Origin: Akkermansiaceae bacterium
GTDB taxonomy: Bacteria; Verrucomicrobiota; Verrucomicrobiia; Verrucomicrobiales; Akkermansiaceae
Assembly: GCA_018676385.1 (NCBI GenBank)
Contig: JABHEX010000294.1
Coordinates: 1-24,459 of the forward strand
Reading direction: 5' to 3'
Length of the DNA: 24,459 bases
The notes beneath the pieces are model-generated. The model was not told the origin of the DNA and did no database searches. It was given only the letters and a program-made list of their open reading frames with translations. A program made the translations under genes and the position numbers. This document shows positions 6,575 through 14,144 of this stretch, in pieces (positions within the stretch are counted from its first letter, which is position 1; every line of letters begins with the position of its first letter).

Positions 6575-7339
6575 CTACTTTACTGCAGCATTAATCAGAT
6601 CGAGGAAGCTCTGTGGCTCAAGACTAGCTCCCCCCACGAGACCGCCGTCGATGTCTGGCTGAGCAAGAAGTTCACCTGCGTTGTCCGCCTTCATACTACC
6701 ACCGTATTGGATACGAATCTTATCGGCAAGCTCTTGAGTGTAGAGATCTGCAATCACAGAGCGAACAAATGCATGTGCATCCTGTGCCTGCTCGACAGTA
6801 GCTACGACGCCAGTTCCGATTGCCCAGACAGGTTCGTAAGCAACGACTATTCCCTTCATTTCCTTCTCTTCGATTCCCGCCAACCCTTCGGTGATCTGGC
6901 TGCGGAGAACAGCCTCAAGTTTGCCACCTTCGCGTTCTTCAAGTGTCTCACCAATACAAAAAATCGGCTTCAACTGTGCTTCAAGAGATTTTTTGACCTT
7001 CGCGTTGATAATGGCATTGGTCTCGCCATAAAGTGTGCGTCTCTCGGAGTGACCAATGATGACGTAACGCACGTAGAGCTCTTTCAACATCATAGTGCTA
7101 ATTTCCCCTGTGAACGCGCCGTTATCCTGCTCGGAAACGTTCTGCGCTGCAATCGCAACAGCAGAATTCGATGACAGAGCTGCAACAGCGGCAGTGAGTG
7201 AAACGAAGGGAGGTGCAACGACTATATCGGCTTCAGCCGTTAGCTTGCCGAGTTTACCAGAAAAGGTGTTAAGGAAGTCCTCTGTATCACGAGGCCCTTT
7301 GTTCATTTTCCAATTGGCGGCGATGATTGGTTTACGCAT
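6575..7339 (-). CDS. tpiA: Triosephosphate isomerase
   Basis: Interconverts dihydroxyacetone phosphate and glyceraldehyde 3-phosphate in the cytoplasm. Seen: the start AANWKMN with catalytic Asn9 and Lys11, IIGHSERR with the electrophilic His97, YEPVWAIGTG with the general base Glu169, and the phosphate-binding tail IQYGGSMKADNAGELL and DGGLVGGASL. The 254 residues are full length. The mobile loop 6 reads AIGTGVVAT, where many enzymes have AIGTGKTAT, a variation tolerated in the family. It is the last gene of the gap-pgk-tpiA cluster, starting 27 nt after the pgk stop, which implies co-transcription. This is the only enzyme of the cluster connecting to gpsA's substrate, dihydroxyacetone phosphate. 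Confidence 0.97.
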   Translation of the reverse strand: MRKPIIAANWKMNKGPRDTEDFLNTFSGKLGKLTAEADIVVAPPFVSLTAAVAALSSNSAVAIAAQNVSEQDNGAFTGEISTMMLKELYVRYVIIGHSERRTLYGETNAIINAKVKKSLEAQLKPIFCIGETLEEREGGKLEAVLRSQITEGLAGIEEKEMKGIVVAYEPVWAIGTGVVATVEQAQDAHAFVRSVIADLYTQELADKIRIQYGGSMKADNAGELLAQPDIDGGLVGGASLEPQSFLDLINAAVK

Positions 7340-7366
7340 AATATTGTTAGTTAGCTGGTTGATTGA

Positions 7367-8566
7367 TTAGGCATTAGTTAAGGCTGCGACTCCGGGAAGA
7401 GTTTTACCTTCGAGCAGTTCAAGTGAGGCCCCACCCCCTGTGGAGATAAAGTCAAAATCATTCGAATTTCCAAATTTCTTCACGGCGGTTACGGAATCTC
7501 CTCCACCCACAATGGTGAGAGCTGAAGATTTGGCCACCGCCTTAGTGAGTGCCTTAGTCCCTGCGGCAAAATTGTCCATTTCAAAAACTCCCATCGGCCC
7601 GTTCCAGAGCACTGTCTTCGCGCCGGAAACAACTTCAGAAAAGTCCTCAATAGCTTGATCACCAATGTCGATACCCTCCCAGTCATCTGGAATTTCACCT
7701 CCATTTTCGTAAGCAGCTGTGACCTTCGTCACAGCATTGGGGGAAAACTCTTGAGTAATACGGGTGTCTGCGGGCAAGTGAAAGTGAATTCCTTTTTCTT
7801 TGGCTTCCTCGAGAATTTCTTTGGCCAGATCAAGGAAATCATCTTCAACCAATGACTTGCCAATTTTATAACCCTGCGCCTTGCGAAAGGTATAGGCCAT
7901 GGCACCACCAATAATAAAGGTGTCTGCCTTACTCATCATTGCTTTGATGACCTGGATTTTGTCGGAGACCTTGGCTCCTCCCATGATGGCAACAAATGGT
8001 TTGCCTGGTTCTTGGAGTTTTCCTTCAAGAAATTCAAGTTCACGCTCGATGAGCAAACCCATGGCACTCTGAGAAACATGATGTGCTACGCCCTCAGTGG
8101 AGGCGTGCGCGCGGTGTGCCGTGCCGAAAGCATCATTAACAAAAATTTCAGCCCCATCAGCTAGGATACGCGCGAAGTCGGAGTCATTAGATTTCTCCTC
8201 GATATAGAAGCGGGTATTCTCTAACAAAACAACCTCGCCGGTTTTGATTTTAGCACGTGCGGCCTTGGCCTCATCACCTATACAGCTTGAGGTAAAGCCA
8301 ACCTCTTTTCCTAGCAACGTACCGAGCCGCGCAGCTACAGGGAGGAGCGAAAACCTAGAGTCTGGTTCTCCATTTGGTCGACCTAGGTGCGAACAAAGAG
8401 TAAGCTTGGCACCACCGTCGACGAGCAACTGGATCGTTGGTAACGCCGCTTGGATACGGGTGTCATCAGTAATTTCTCCTTTGTCGTTGAGAGGCACATT
8501 AAAGTCCACACGCATGAGGACGGCTTTCGCGTGAACGTCGAGATCGCGAATACTAAGCTTTGCCAT
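7367..8566 (-). CDS. pgk: Phosphoglycerate kinase
   Basis: Transfers phosphate between 1,3-bisphosphoglycerate and ADP, the first ATP-yielding step of glycolysis. Seen: the N-terminal VLMRVDFNVPLND block (substrate site), SHLGRPNG (3-phosphoglycerate-binding arginine region), the interdomain VAIMGGAKVSDKI, WNGPMGVFE in the nucleotide domain, and the ADP-binding tail IVGGGDSVTAVKKFG followed by STGGGASLELLEGKTLPGV. The 399 residues are the standard monomeric bacterial length, and nothing is missing. Centre of the glycolytic cluster: 78 bp after gap, with a terminator-like hairpin in that gap, and 27 bp before tpiA. Its level relative to gap is therefore likely set by partial termination (inference). 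Confidence 0.98.
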   Translation of the reverse strand: MAKLSIRDLDVHAKAVLMRVDFNVPLNDKGEITDDTRIQAALPTIQLLVDGGAKLTLCSHLGRPNGEPDSRFSLLPVAARLGTLLGKEVGFTSSCIGDEAKAARAKIKTGEVVLLENTRFYIEEKSNDSDFARILADGAEIFVNDAFGTAHRAHASTEGVAHHVSQSAMGLLIERELEFLEGKLQEPGKPFVAIMGGAKVSDKIQVIKAMMSKADTFIIGGAMAYTFRKAQGYKIGKSLVEDDFLDLAKEILEEAKEKGIHFHLPADTRITQEFSPNAVTKVTAAYENGGEIPDDWEGIDIGDQAIEDFSEVVSGAKTVLWNGPMGVFEMDNFAAGTKALTKAVAKSSALTIVGGGDSVTAVKKFGNSNDFDFISTGGGASLELLEGKTLPGVAALTNA

Positions 8567-8592
8567 AATTGGTTATATTTTGAGGTAATAGG

Positions 8593-8625
8593 AAAAAGGC
8601 GGAGGAAGTTGCCCTCCCCCGCCTT
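8593..8625 (-). terminator. Intrinsic terminator or attenuator between gap and pgk
   Basis: On the minus strand, after the gap stop, the RNA can form a 10-bp stem AAGGCGGGGG / CCTCCGCCTT (one G.U pair) around a 10-nt loop, followed at once by TTTTT. Arms are at 8616-8625 and 8596-8605 and the T-run at 8597-8593, partly shared with the stem. As pgk lies only about 27 nt further on without a clear promoter of its own, this is best read as a leaky terminator giving more gap than pgk-tpiA message. Confidence 0.7.
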
Positions 8626-8644
8626 AGATAAAGTATCAATTCGA

Positions 8645-9646
8645 TTAAGCACCGAGCATGACGAGACCATCAGCGGCGCGGCAGGAGTAACCCCACTCGT
8701 TATCATACCATGAGCAAACTTTCACGAAGTTGCCATCGTTCACCATCGTAAGATCTGAGTCGAATACAGAACTGTGAGGATCACTAACGATGTCTTGCAG
8801 AACCAGTGGGTCCTCAGAGTAGCTGAGAATGCCTTTCATTGGGCCGTCGGCTGCAGCTTCTTTAAAAGCAGCATTAACTTCCTCAGCAGTAACATCTGAC
8901 TTGAGGATAGCGACAAAATCTGTAAGCGAGCCTGTGGGTGTAGGAACACGGAAGGCTCCCCCATTGAGCTTACCTTTCATTTCAGGAATAACCTCAGCAA
9001 TGGCAACAGCGGCTCCTGTAGAGGAAGGCACGATGTTGATAGCAGCAGAGCGACCACGGCGAAGATCTCCGTGCGGTGCGTCGAGTAGATTCTGATCGCC
9101 GGTGTATGAGTGAATAGTGCTCATGAAACCCTTTTCAATACCCCACTTATCGTTCAGAACCTTAACCAATGGCGCAAGACAATTGGTGGTGCACGATGCG
9201 TTGGAAACGATGTTGTGCACCGATGCATCATAAAGATCATCATTGATACCAATACACATAGTTAGGTCTGGGTTTTTGGCAGGTGCAGAAATAAGAACTT
9301 TTCTTGCTCCGGCATCGATATGCTTTTGAGCACCCTCTCGTGAGGTAAAGAAACCAGTCGATTCAAGAACAACATCGACTTTGAGTTCACCCCATGGCAG
9401 TGCAGCTGGATCACGCTCCGCAGTGGCATGAATTTTGTGCCCATCAACGATGATCGAATCATCATCATAAGTGACATCATAAGAAACACGACCTTGCGCT
9501 GAATCATACTTCATGAGGTGCGCCAGAGTCTTATTGTCTGTGAGGTCATTGATTGCGACGACGTTTTTTAGTTCGCCATTTTGCACAAGGGCGCGCAGCA
9601 CGTTGCGTCCGATGCGTCCAAATCCATTAATTGCATAGTTTGCCAT
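8645..9646 (-). CDS. gap: NAD-dependent glyceraldehyde-3-phosphate dehydrogenase, type I
   Basis: Oxidises glyceraldehyde 3-phosphate to 1,3-bisphosphoglycerate with NAD+. Seen: the Rossmann start INGFGRIGRNVLRA, Asp34 in AINDLTD (favouring NAD over NADP), the active-site SNASCTTNCLAP with Cys152, His179 in STIHSYTGDQ, and the C-terminal CSWYDNEWGYSCRAADG. At 333 residues it is full length. It is the first gene of the gap-pgk-tpiA cluster and has a good promoter 54-81 nt upstream of its start. The Asp34 rule supports the glycolytic rather than the photosynthetic or gluconeogenic NADP form. It is divergent from the DEAD-box helicase gene. Confidence 0.97.
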   Translation of the reverse strand: MANYAINGFGRIGRNVLRALVQNGELKNVVAINDLTDNKTLAHLMKYDSAQGRVSYDVTYDDDSIIVDGHKIHATAERDPAALPWGELKVDVVLESTGFFTSREGAQKHIDAGARKVLISAPAKNPDLTMCIGINDDLYDASVHNIVSNASCTTNCLAPLVKVLNDKWGIEKGFMSTIHSYTGDQNLLDAPHGDLRRGRSAAINIVPSSTGAAVAIAEVIPEMKGKLNGGAFRVPTPTGSLTDFVAILKSDVTAEEVNAAFKEAAADGPMKGILSYSEDPLVLQDIVSDPHSSVFDSDLTMVNDGNFVKVCSWYDNEWGYSCRAADGLVMLGA

Positions 9647-9699
9647 GTTCTTTTTCGATTGTTGGTTGTCCGCCTGACAGTTTGTCTCGCGGGGCGTGG

Positions 9700-9727
9700 A
9701 TTATGACTCTGGATGGCATCGCGTCAA
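9700..9727 (-). promoter_or_regulatory. Sigma-70-type promoter of the gap-pgk-tpiA cluster
   Basis: On the minus strand TTGACG (-35, 9727-9722), a 16-nt spacer and CATAAT (-10, 9705-9700), each 5 of 6 to consensus. Predicted transcription start is near 9693, giving a leader of about 45 nt before the gap ATG. Confidence 0.6.
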
Positions 9728-9811
9728 TACCTGCTTCAAGGAATCCCTGACATTCTCATAAAGCGCCGCATTTACCGATGTTGGCTCGCTTTTTAAGTTG
9801 CTAGTGTGGTC

Positions 9812-11518
9812 ATGCAGCCCTATGGCTCGCCATCCACCACCACTGCTATGACTGATATCCCATTTTCACAACTAGGCCTTTGCGATGAACTACAACAAGC
9901 TATTCGCGACCTCGGTTTTGAGAGCCCTTCACCCATACAGGCACTCGCCATTCCAACTATTCTAGAGGGAAACGATATCGTTGGTCTCTCTGAGACAGGC
10001 TCAGGAAAAACAGCGGCCTTCACACTCCCTGCTCTGCAGATGGTCGACCGCGACGACTCCGTGGCACAAGTTCTTATCCTCTCGCCCACCCGTGAGCTCT
10101 GCGTGCAGGTCTGCGAAGAGGTGCACAGGCTCGGAAAACACATGCAAGGCCTGCGCGCAGTGCCTGTTTACGGAGGCACACCTATTGAGCGCCAAATCAC
10201 TCAGCTCAAACGTGGCGCGCACATTGTGGTGGGTACTCCCGGACGGCTGCTTGATCACTTGCGCAGAAAAACTCTCAAGCCTGCCACGATCAAACTGGCC
10301 ATCCTCGATGAAGCTGACCGCATGCTGGACATGGGATTCCGGGAGGACATGGAGGATCTATTGGGTGCACTACACGCGGATCACCAAACACTCTTCTTCT
10401 CGGCAACGATGAATAAGCAAGTGCAGAAGCTAATTCAAAAATTCGGGAACGACCCGAAAGAAGTCTCGATCAAGAGTCAGACTAAAACAGTATCCACCGT
10501 CAGTCAGTCATATTATGAAGTGCGCAATCGCTCTAAGGTCGAAGTGCTCACCCGTATTATTGACACCAGCAACCCACGCCTCTCTGTCGTATTCTGCAAC
10601 ACCAAACGCAGTGTTGACGAGTGCACCGAGGCTCTCATCGCCCGAGGCTATGGAGCAGACAAGCTCCACGGCGACATCACCCAGCAACAGCGTGAGCGCA
10701 CTACCCGTAAATTCCGTGACGGAAAATTTGAGATTCTCGTAGCTACAGATGTGGCAGCACGTGGACTAGATATTGATGACGTGGACGCCGTATTTAACTA
10801 CGATATACCACAAGACCCCGAAGACTATGTCCACCGTATCGGAAGAACAGGGCGCGCCGGCCGTGAGGGGAAGGCTGTTAGTTTTGTCTTCGGCCGCGAC
10901 ATTTACCGCCTGCAAAGTATTGAACGATATACGAGCCAAAAAATCGAGCGAGCAAAGATCCCAAGCCAAGAAGAAGTCGAGGGTAAGCGTGCTGATCAAT
11001 TATTTGATCTCGTCAAGAATCAGCTCGAAAAGGAATACACCCGCAGTTACAGGCATTATATCGATCGATTGTTAGATGATGGTCACACCGCCACAGACAT
11101 CGCATCTTCTCTTTTTGAATTACTTCGGGATGCAGTTGGACGCGAAGGCGAAAAAATCGCCGAAGACGACCCCAACTACAAACCAGATGACCGGAAAAAG
11201 CCCCGCAAGGATCGTGGCGATCGTGGCGATCGCAAGGGTGGCCAACGTGGCGACCGCAAACCACGCGAGAAAAACCCCAATGCAGAAACTCTTTTCCTAA
11301 GCCTCGGAACCTCACAAGGTATACGTGCCGGAGACATCCTTGGTATGTTTTACAGAGAAGGCGGCGCACCCGATGGCAGCGTCGGCCAGATTCAGCTTTT
11401 CCCTCGCCATTCACTTGTGGATGTTGAAAAAGGCTGGGCAGAAAAAATAACCAAAAAACTCAGTAATTCAAAGCTGCGCGGCCAAAGGTTCAGAATTGGC
11501 CCCGATCGAATGAACTAG
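9812..11518 (+). CDS. DEAD-box ATP-dependent RNA helicase with C-terminal DbpA-type RNA-binding domain
   Basis: Unwinds structured RNA, likely in ribosome assembly or mRNA decay. Numbering is from the GTG at 9806. Seen: Q-motif FESPSPIQ (38-45), motif I SETGSGKT (62-69), PTRELCVQV, TPGRLLDHL, DEAD at 168-171, SAT at 199-201, ATDVAARGLDI, and HRIGRTGR (343-350). After the two RecA domains comes a helical stretch, a basic Arg-Gly-Asp-rich tract (about 462-490), and a DbpA RNA-binding fold (about 493-565; LFLSLGTSQGIRAGDILGMF ... VDVEKGWAEKI). This resembles DeaD/CsdA or DbpA; the tail alone does not decide which. Start uncertain: GTG 9806, ATG 9812 and ATG 9848 are all in frame and none has a clear ribosome site; 9848 (MTDIPFSQLGL) gives the most typical N-terminus. 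Confidence 0.95.
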   Translation: MQPYGSPSTTTAMTDIPFSQLGLCDELQQAIRDLGFESPSPIQALAIPTILEGNDIVGLSETGSGKTAAFTLPALQMVDRDDSVAQVLILSPTRELCVQVCEEVHRLGKHMQGLRAVPVYGGTPIERQITQLKRGAHIVVGTPGRLLDHLRRKTLKPATIKLAILDEADRMLDMGFREDMEDLLGALHADHQTLFFSATMNKQVQKLIQKFGNDPKEVSIKSQTKTVSTVSQSYYEVRNRSKVEVLTRIIDTSNPRLSVVFCNTKRSVDECTEALIARGYGADKLHGDITQQQRERTTRKFRDGKFEILVATDVAARGLDIDDVDAVFNYDIPQDPEDYVHRIGRTGRAGREGKAVSFVFGRDIYRLQSIERYTSQKIERAKIPSQEEVEGKRADQLFDLVKNQLEKEYTRSYRHYIDRLLDDGHTATDIASSLFELLRDAVGREGEKIAEDDPNYKPDDRKKPRKDRGDRGDRKGGQRGDRKPREKNPNAETLFLSLGTSQGIRAGDILGMFYREGGAPDGSVGQIQLFPRHSLVDVEKGWAEKITKKLSNSKLRGQRFRIGPDRMN

Positions 11519-11583
11519 AAAACAATTGGTATCAAACAATGGCTCATGATGGGATGAAATACGGCATGCTCGGCGAGGATGGG

Positions 11584-11871
11584 ATGTCCTCTGAGGAAAA
11601 GCTGGATAAATACACTGGTGTGGTCGATTGGGCTTACCTAAAACCACACTTCGATACTGGTGCACTACTCTACGTCGATCCCGGCCTATCGATCACCGAA
11701 GTCGGCAAAGCGCTAGCCGACGATACCACGAAAAAAATCGGTGCCTGGCTGAAGTCGGGCGATCTGGTCAAACCAGACAAGCTACACGCAAAGTGGTGGC
11801 AAGAAAATCCGCAGGATTTCACGGCACTCGTGGTGTCGCCTTTCGTGCTAATGCAGCCGGTGGATGGTTAG
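11584..11871 (+). CDS. DUF2288 family protein
   Basis: Small soluble protein of unknown function. Seen: KLDKYTGVVDWAYLKPHFDTGALLYVDP, then ITEVGKALADD, KIGAWLKSGDL and the conserved end VVSPFVLMQPVDG, the pattern I know as DUF2288. The fold is not characterised to my knowledge. I chose the ATG at 11584 (95 residues) because a GAGGA lies a few bases upstream (11575-11579) and the family begins near this point; an in-frame ATG at 11539 would add 15 residues with no conservation that I recognise. It starts 65 nt after the helicase stop on the same strand and may share its transcript. Function cannot be inferred from context. Confidence 0.78.
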   Translation: MSSEEKLDKYTGVVDWAYLKPHFDTGALLYVDPGLSITEVGKALADDTTKKIGAWLKSGDLVKPDKLHAKWWQENPQDFTALVVSPFVLMQPVDG

Positions 11872-11956
11872 CCATACTTATTCCCACAACCGCTTATTGC
11901 TAAACACACCGCTTTGGATTCGAGGAGCAGCCTTCACAAAATTACCCATAGTCGGC

Positions 11957-11974
11957 ATTACCCGGATTACCCGG
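11957..11974. repeat. 9-bp tandem repeat ATTACCCGG x2
   Basis: Two perfect adjacent copies of ATTACCCGG, preceded at 11941 by a partial ATTACCCAT and followed by ATTG, in the gap between the DUF2288 gene and tRNA-Ser. It is one of several short tandem repeats found only in non-coding gaps of this window. Confidence 0.45.
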
Positions 11975-12028
11975 ATTGACAAAGATTGCCGAACAAATGG
12001 CCGTGCCACCCGTAGCTTTAGCGAAGAA

Positions 12029-12116
12029 TGGCAGAGGGGGTGGGATTCGAACCCACGGTACCTTTCGGTACGCCGGTTTTCAAGACCGGTGCATTCGACC
12101 ACTCTGCCACCCCTCC
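12029..12116 (-). tRNA. tRNA-Ser, anticodon UGA
   Basis: Class II tRNA of 88 nt on the minus strand, decoding UCA. The 5' arm GGAGGGG pairs with CCCCTCT (pair 1-72 is G.U). The anticodon stem-loop is CCGGT / CTTGAAA / ACCGG with anticodon TGA at 12082-12080; the long variable arm is GTACC-GAAA-GGTAC; the T arm is GTGGG-TTCGAAT-CCCAC. The discriminator is G73 and the 3' CCA is encoded in the DNA. It is divergent from fabD. Confidence 0.96.
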
Positions 12117-12241
12117 GTGATTGCAAAGCTATTTTGCGGTCGCGGGCAACCTTTATTAGTTGGCGACTTTTTGCAAGCAGAGATTACATGAAATGATGCA
12201 GGCTTGCCTGTGGCGGGCCTATGCCCTAAGAAAAAGCCACT

Positions 12242-13165
12242 ATGAGCAACGTTGTTATCTTATTTTCAGGACAAGGAGCGCAAAAAGTCGGTATGGGCAA
12301 GGACCTTGCAGATGCATATCCATCTGCCAAGGCGCTTTTTGATCAAGCAGACGAATCACTGGGCTACCGCCTGAGCGAGATCATGTTTAATGGTCCCGAC
12401 GAAGAGCTCACCCGCACATCACGCTGCCAGCCCGCACTTTATCTTCATGGACTTGCGTGCCTTGCAGTGATTAAGGAGAAGCTTCCCACGCTGAATCCCG
12501 TTGCAGCAGCAGGCCTTTCACTCGGTGAGTTCACTGCACACGCGGCGGCTGGAACGTTTGATTTATCTACCGGCCTGAATCTGGTCGCACAGCGTGGCGC
12601 GTTTATGGAGGATGCCTGCGATGCCACACAAGGCTCAATGGCTGCAATGATCGGTGGTGATGAGTCAGCTGTCGCCGAGCTTGCTGCCGACTGCGATATC
12701 GACGTGGCTAACTACAATACGGTGGGCCAACTGGTCGTTTCAGGTAATGGAGAAGGAGTCGATAAAGCAGTCGCTGAAGCCAAAGGACGCGGCATTCGCA
12801 TGGCCAAAAAACTTAATGTCGCTGGAGCTTATCACTCGCGACTCATGCAAAGTGCGCAGGATAAGTTGGCAGAGGTGCTTGCCACAACCGAGATTAACAC
12901 AGCCTCTATCCCCGTAATCTGCAACTTCGCAGCTCGCGAGGTGATCGGAGCAGACGATATCCGCTCCATGCTCGAGCAACAGGTTACCGGTTCCGTGCGC
13001 TGGACAGCATCAATGCAAAAATTGATTGCCGATGGTAATACCACTTTCATAGAACTTGGACCAGGCAAGGTTCTTGCCGGTTTAATGGGCCGTATCAGCA
13101 AGGAGATTCGGGTCATTTCTGTAGAAGATGTAGCAAGCTTGGACGCCGCAGTTGCTGCCATCTGA
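12242..13165 (+). CDS. fabD: Malonyl-CoA:ACP transacylase
   Basis: Loads malonyl groups onto acyl carrier protein for fatty-acid synthesis. Seen: the oxyanion-loop start FSGQGAQKVGMG (8-19), CQPALYLHGLA, the nucleophile elbow GLSLGEFTAH with Ser93, Arg118 in VAQRGAFM (binds the malonyl carboxylate), catalytic His198 in VAGAYHSRLM, and the end FIELGPGKVLAGLM. The elbow is GLSLGE rather than the E. coli GHSLGE, a common variant. The 307 residues are full length. Unlike in many bacteria, no fabH, fabG, acpP or fabF lies next to it; it is flanked by tRNA-Ser (divergent) and tRNA-Asp (same strand, 79 nt downstream). fabV in this window serves the same pathway. Confidence 0.96.
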   Translation: MSNVVILFSGQGAQKVGMGKDLADAYPSAKALFDQADESLGYRLSEIMFNGPDEELTRTSRCQPALYLHGLACLAVIKEKLPTLNPVAAAGLSLGEFTAHAAAGTFDLSTGLNLVAQRGAFMEDACDATQGSMAAMIGGDESAVAELAADCDIDVANYNTVGQLVVSGNGEGVDKAVAEAKGRGIRMAKKLNVAGAYHSRLMQSAQDKLAEVLATTEINTASIPVICNFAAREVIGADDIRSMLEQQVTGSVRWTASMQKLIADGNTTFIELGPGKVLAGLMGRISKEIRVISVEDVASLDAAVAAI

Positions 13166-13195
13166 TAAAAAGTAGCATTTTCCATAAAAAAGTGA

Positions 13196-13224
13196 TTGCC
13201 AGCGCGCTTGAATCTTCCTAGTTT
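13196..13224 (+). promoter_or_regulatory. Candidate promoter of tRNA-Asp
   Basis: TTGCCA (13196-13201, 5 of 6 to the -35 consensus), a 17-nt spacer and TAGTTT (13219-13224) as a poor -10. Transcription would begin about 14 nt before the tRNA 5' end. The -35 and spacing are good and the -10 is weak, so this is moderate support only. Confidence 0.4.
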
Positions 13225-13244
13225 CCGCCCGCCCAAGCAAGCAA

Positions 13245-13321
<77 letters not shown>

Positions 13322-13335
13322 CTTGTTTCGCTTGG

Positions 13336-13364
13336 AAAACCCCGCACTCTGATGCGGGGTTTTT
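13336..13364 (+). terminator. Intrinsic terminator after tRNA-Asp
   Basis: Perfect 11-bp stem AAAACCCCGCA / TGCGGGGTTTT around loop CTCTGA, ending in TTTTT. It closes the tRNA-Asp transcript and separates it from plsY. Confidence 0.9.
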
Positions 13365-13405
13365 GGTCTTAAGTTATAAGACAATCGCTGATAGCGAAAA
13401 AGCAG

Positions 13406-13433
13406 TTGGAATTTTGGATTCTCAAACTATCAT
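13406..13433 (+). promoter_or_regulatory. Candidate promoter of the plsY-gpsA unit
   Basis: TTGGAA (-35, 4 of 6), 16-nt spacer, TATCAT (-10, 5 of 6). The predicted start falls near 13440, only a few bases before the plsY ATG, so the mRNA would be nearly leaderless. Confidence 0.42.
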
Positions 13434-13442
13434 CAAGCCGTA

Positions 13443-14144
13443 ATGCCACTCTGGATCCCACCATTAATCGCCTTTCTTGCAGGCTCAATCCCCTTTGGCC
13501 TTCTTATCGCCAAGACTAAAGGTGTAAATATCCGCGAACATGGCTCAGGAAACATAGGCGCGACGAATGTATTACGCGTCATTGGTAAGCCATATGGAAT
13601 TGGTTGCCTAATTCTTGATTTCCTCAAAGGCTTCCTCCCCAGCCTATTAGCAATTAATGTATATGTGATCGCCGGAAAAAACCCTCAATTCATCATGGAT
13701 AACCTTAACGGTATGGCGAATACATTTCCCGCAGTCGATGCATGGAAAGCTCAAACACTCGTTATCATCGTCGGCCTCGCCGCTATAATGGGGCACAACT
13801 ACTCTCCATGGATTGGCTTCAAGGGAGGCAAGGGTATTGCCACATCAGGCGGAGTGCTGGTTGCATTGATGCCCGTTGGAGTAGTCGTCTTGTTGGCTAT
13901 TTGGCTGCTTTTTTTTGTAACCTCACGTTACGTCTCTGTTGCAAGTATTGGAACAGCCATAATGGTGCCAGCGGTCACTCTATACGGGTCCTATCGTCAT
14001 GGCTATCTATCCGACGGCACGTGGAATAAGCCACTCTTTGTTTTCAGCATTGTAGTCGCCCTGCTCGCGGTATGGCGACACCGCCCCAACATCAAATCTC
14101 TGATGAACGGCACCGAACATAAATTTAGTAAAAAGAAAAAATGA
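13443..14144 (+). CDS. plsY: Acyl-phosphate:glycerol-3-phosphate acyltransferase
   Basis: Inner-membrane enzyme making lysophosphatidic acid from acyl-phosphate and glycerol 3-phosphate, the first committed phospholipid step. Seen: hydrophobic helix 1 (IPPLIAFLAGSIPFGLLIA), the three family motifs GSIPFGLLIAK, HGSGNIGATNVLRVIG and GHNYSPWIGFKGGKGIATSGG, about five membrane helices, and a basic C-terminus KKKK. The 233 residues exceed the usual 190-215; the extra length is mainly a loop around 78-104 (NPQFIMDNLN ... DAWKAQT). Its stop overlaps the gpsA start by 4 nt (ATGA), so the two are translationally coupled; gpsA supplies its substrate glycerol 3-phosphate. Confidence 0.95.
   Translation: MPLWIPPLIAFLAGSIPFGLLIAKTKGVNIREHGSGNIGATNVLRVIGKPYGIGCLILDFLKGFLPSLLAINVYVIAGKNPQFIMDNLNGMANTFPAVDAWKAQTLVIIVGLAAIMGHNYSPWIGFKGGKGIATSGGVLVALMPVGVVVLLAIWLLFFVTSRYVSVASIGTAIMVPAVTLYGSYRHGYLSDGTWNKPLFVFSIVVALLAVWRHRPNIKSLMNGTEHKFSKKKK

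Noticed and set aside
6419..7174. 251-residue plus-strand ORF
   Set aside because: It lies mostly antisense to tpiA, which has all catalytic residues; the translated sequence shows no family features.
11878..12126. 82-residue minus-strand ORF over tRNA-Ser
   Set aside because: It reads through a perfect tRNA gene and its flanks, so it is not coding.
12199..12210. CAGGC-TT-GCCTG inverted repeat in the fabD leader
   Set aside because: Too short and the 2-nt loop is unfavourable; no evidence for a riboswitch or operator.
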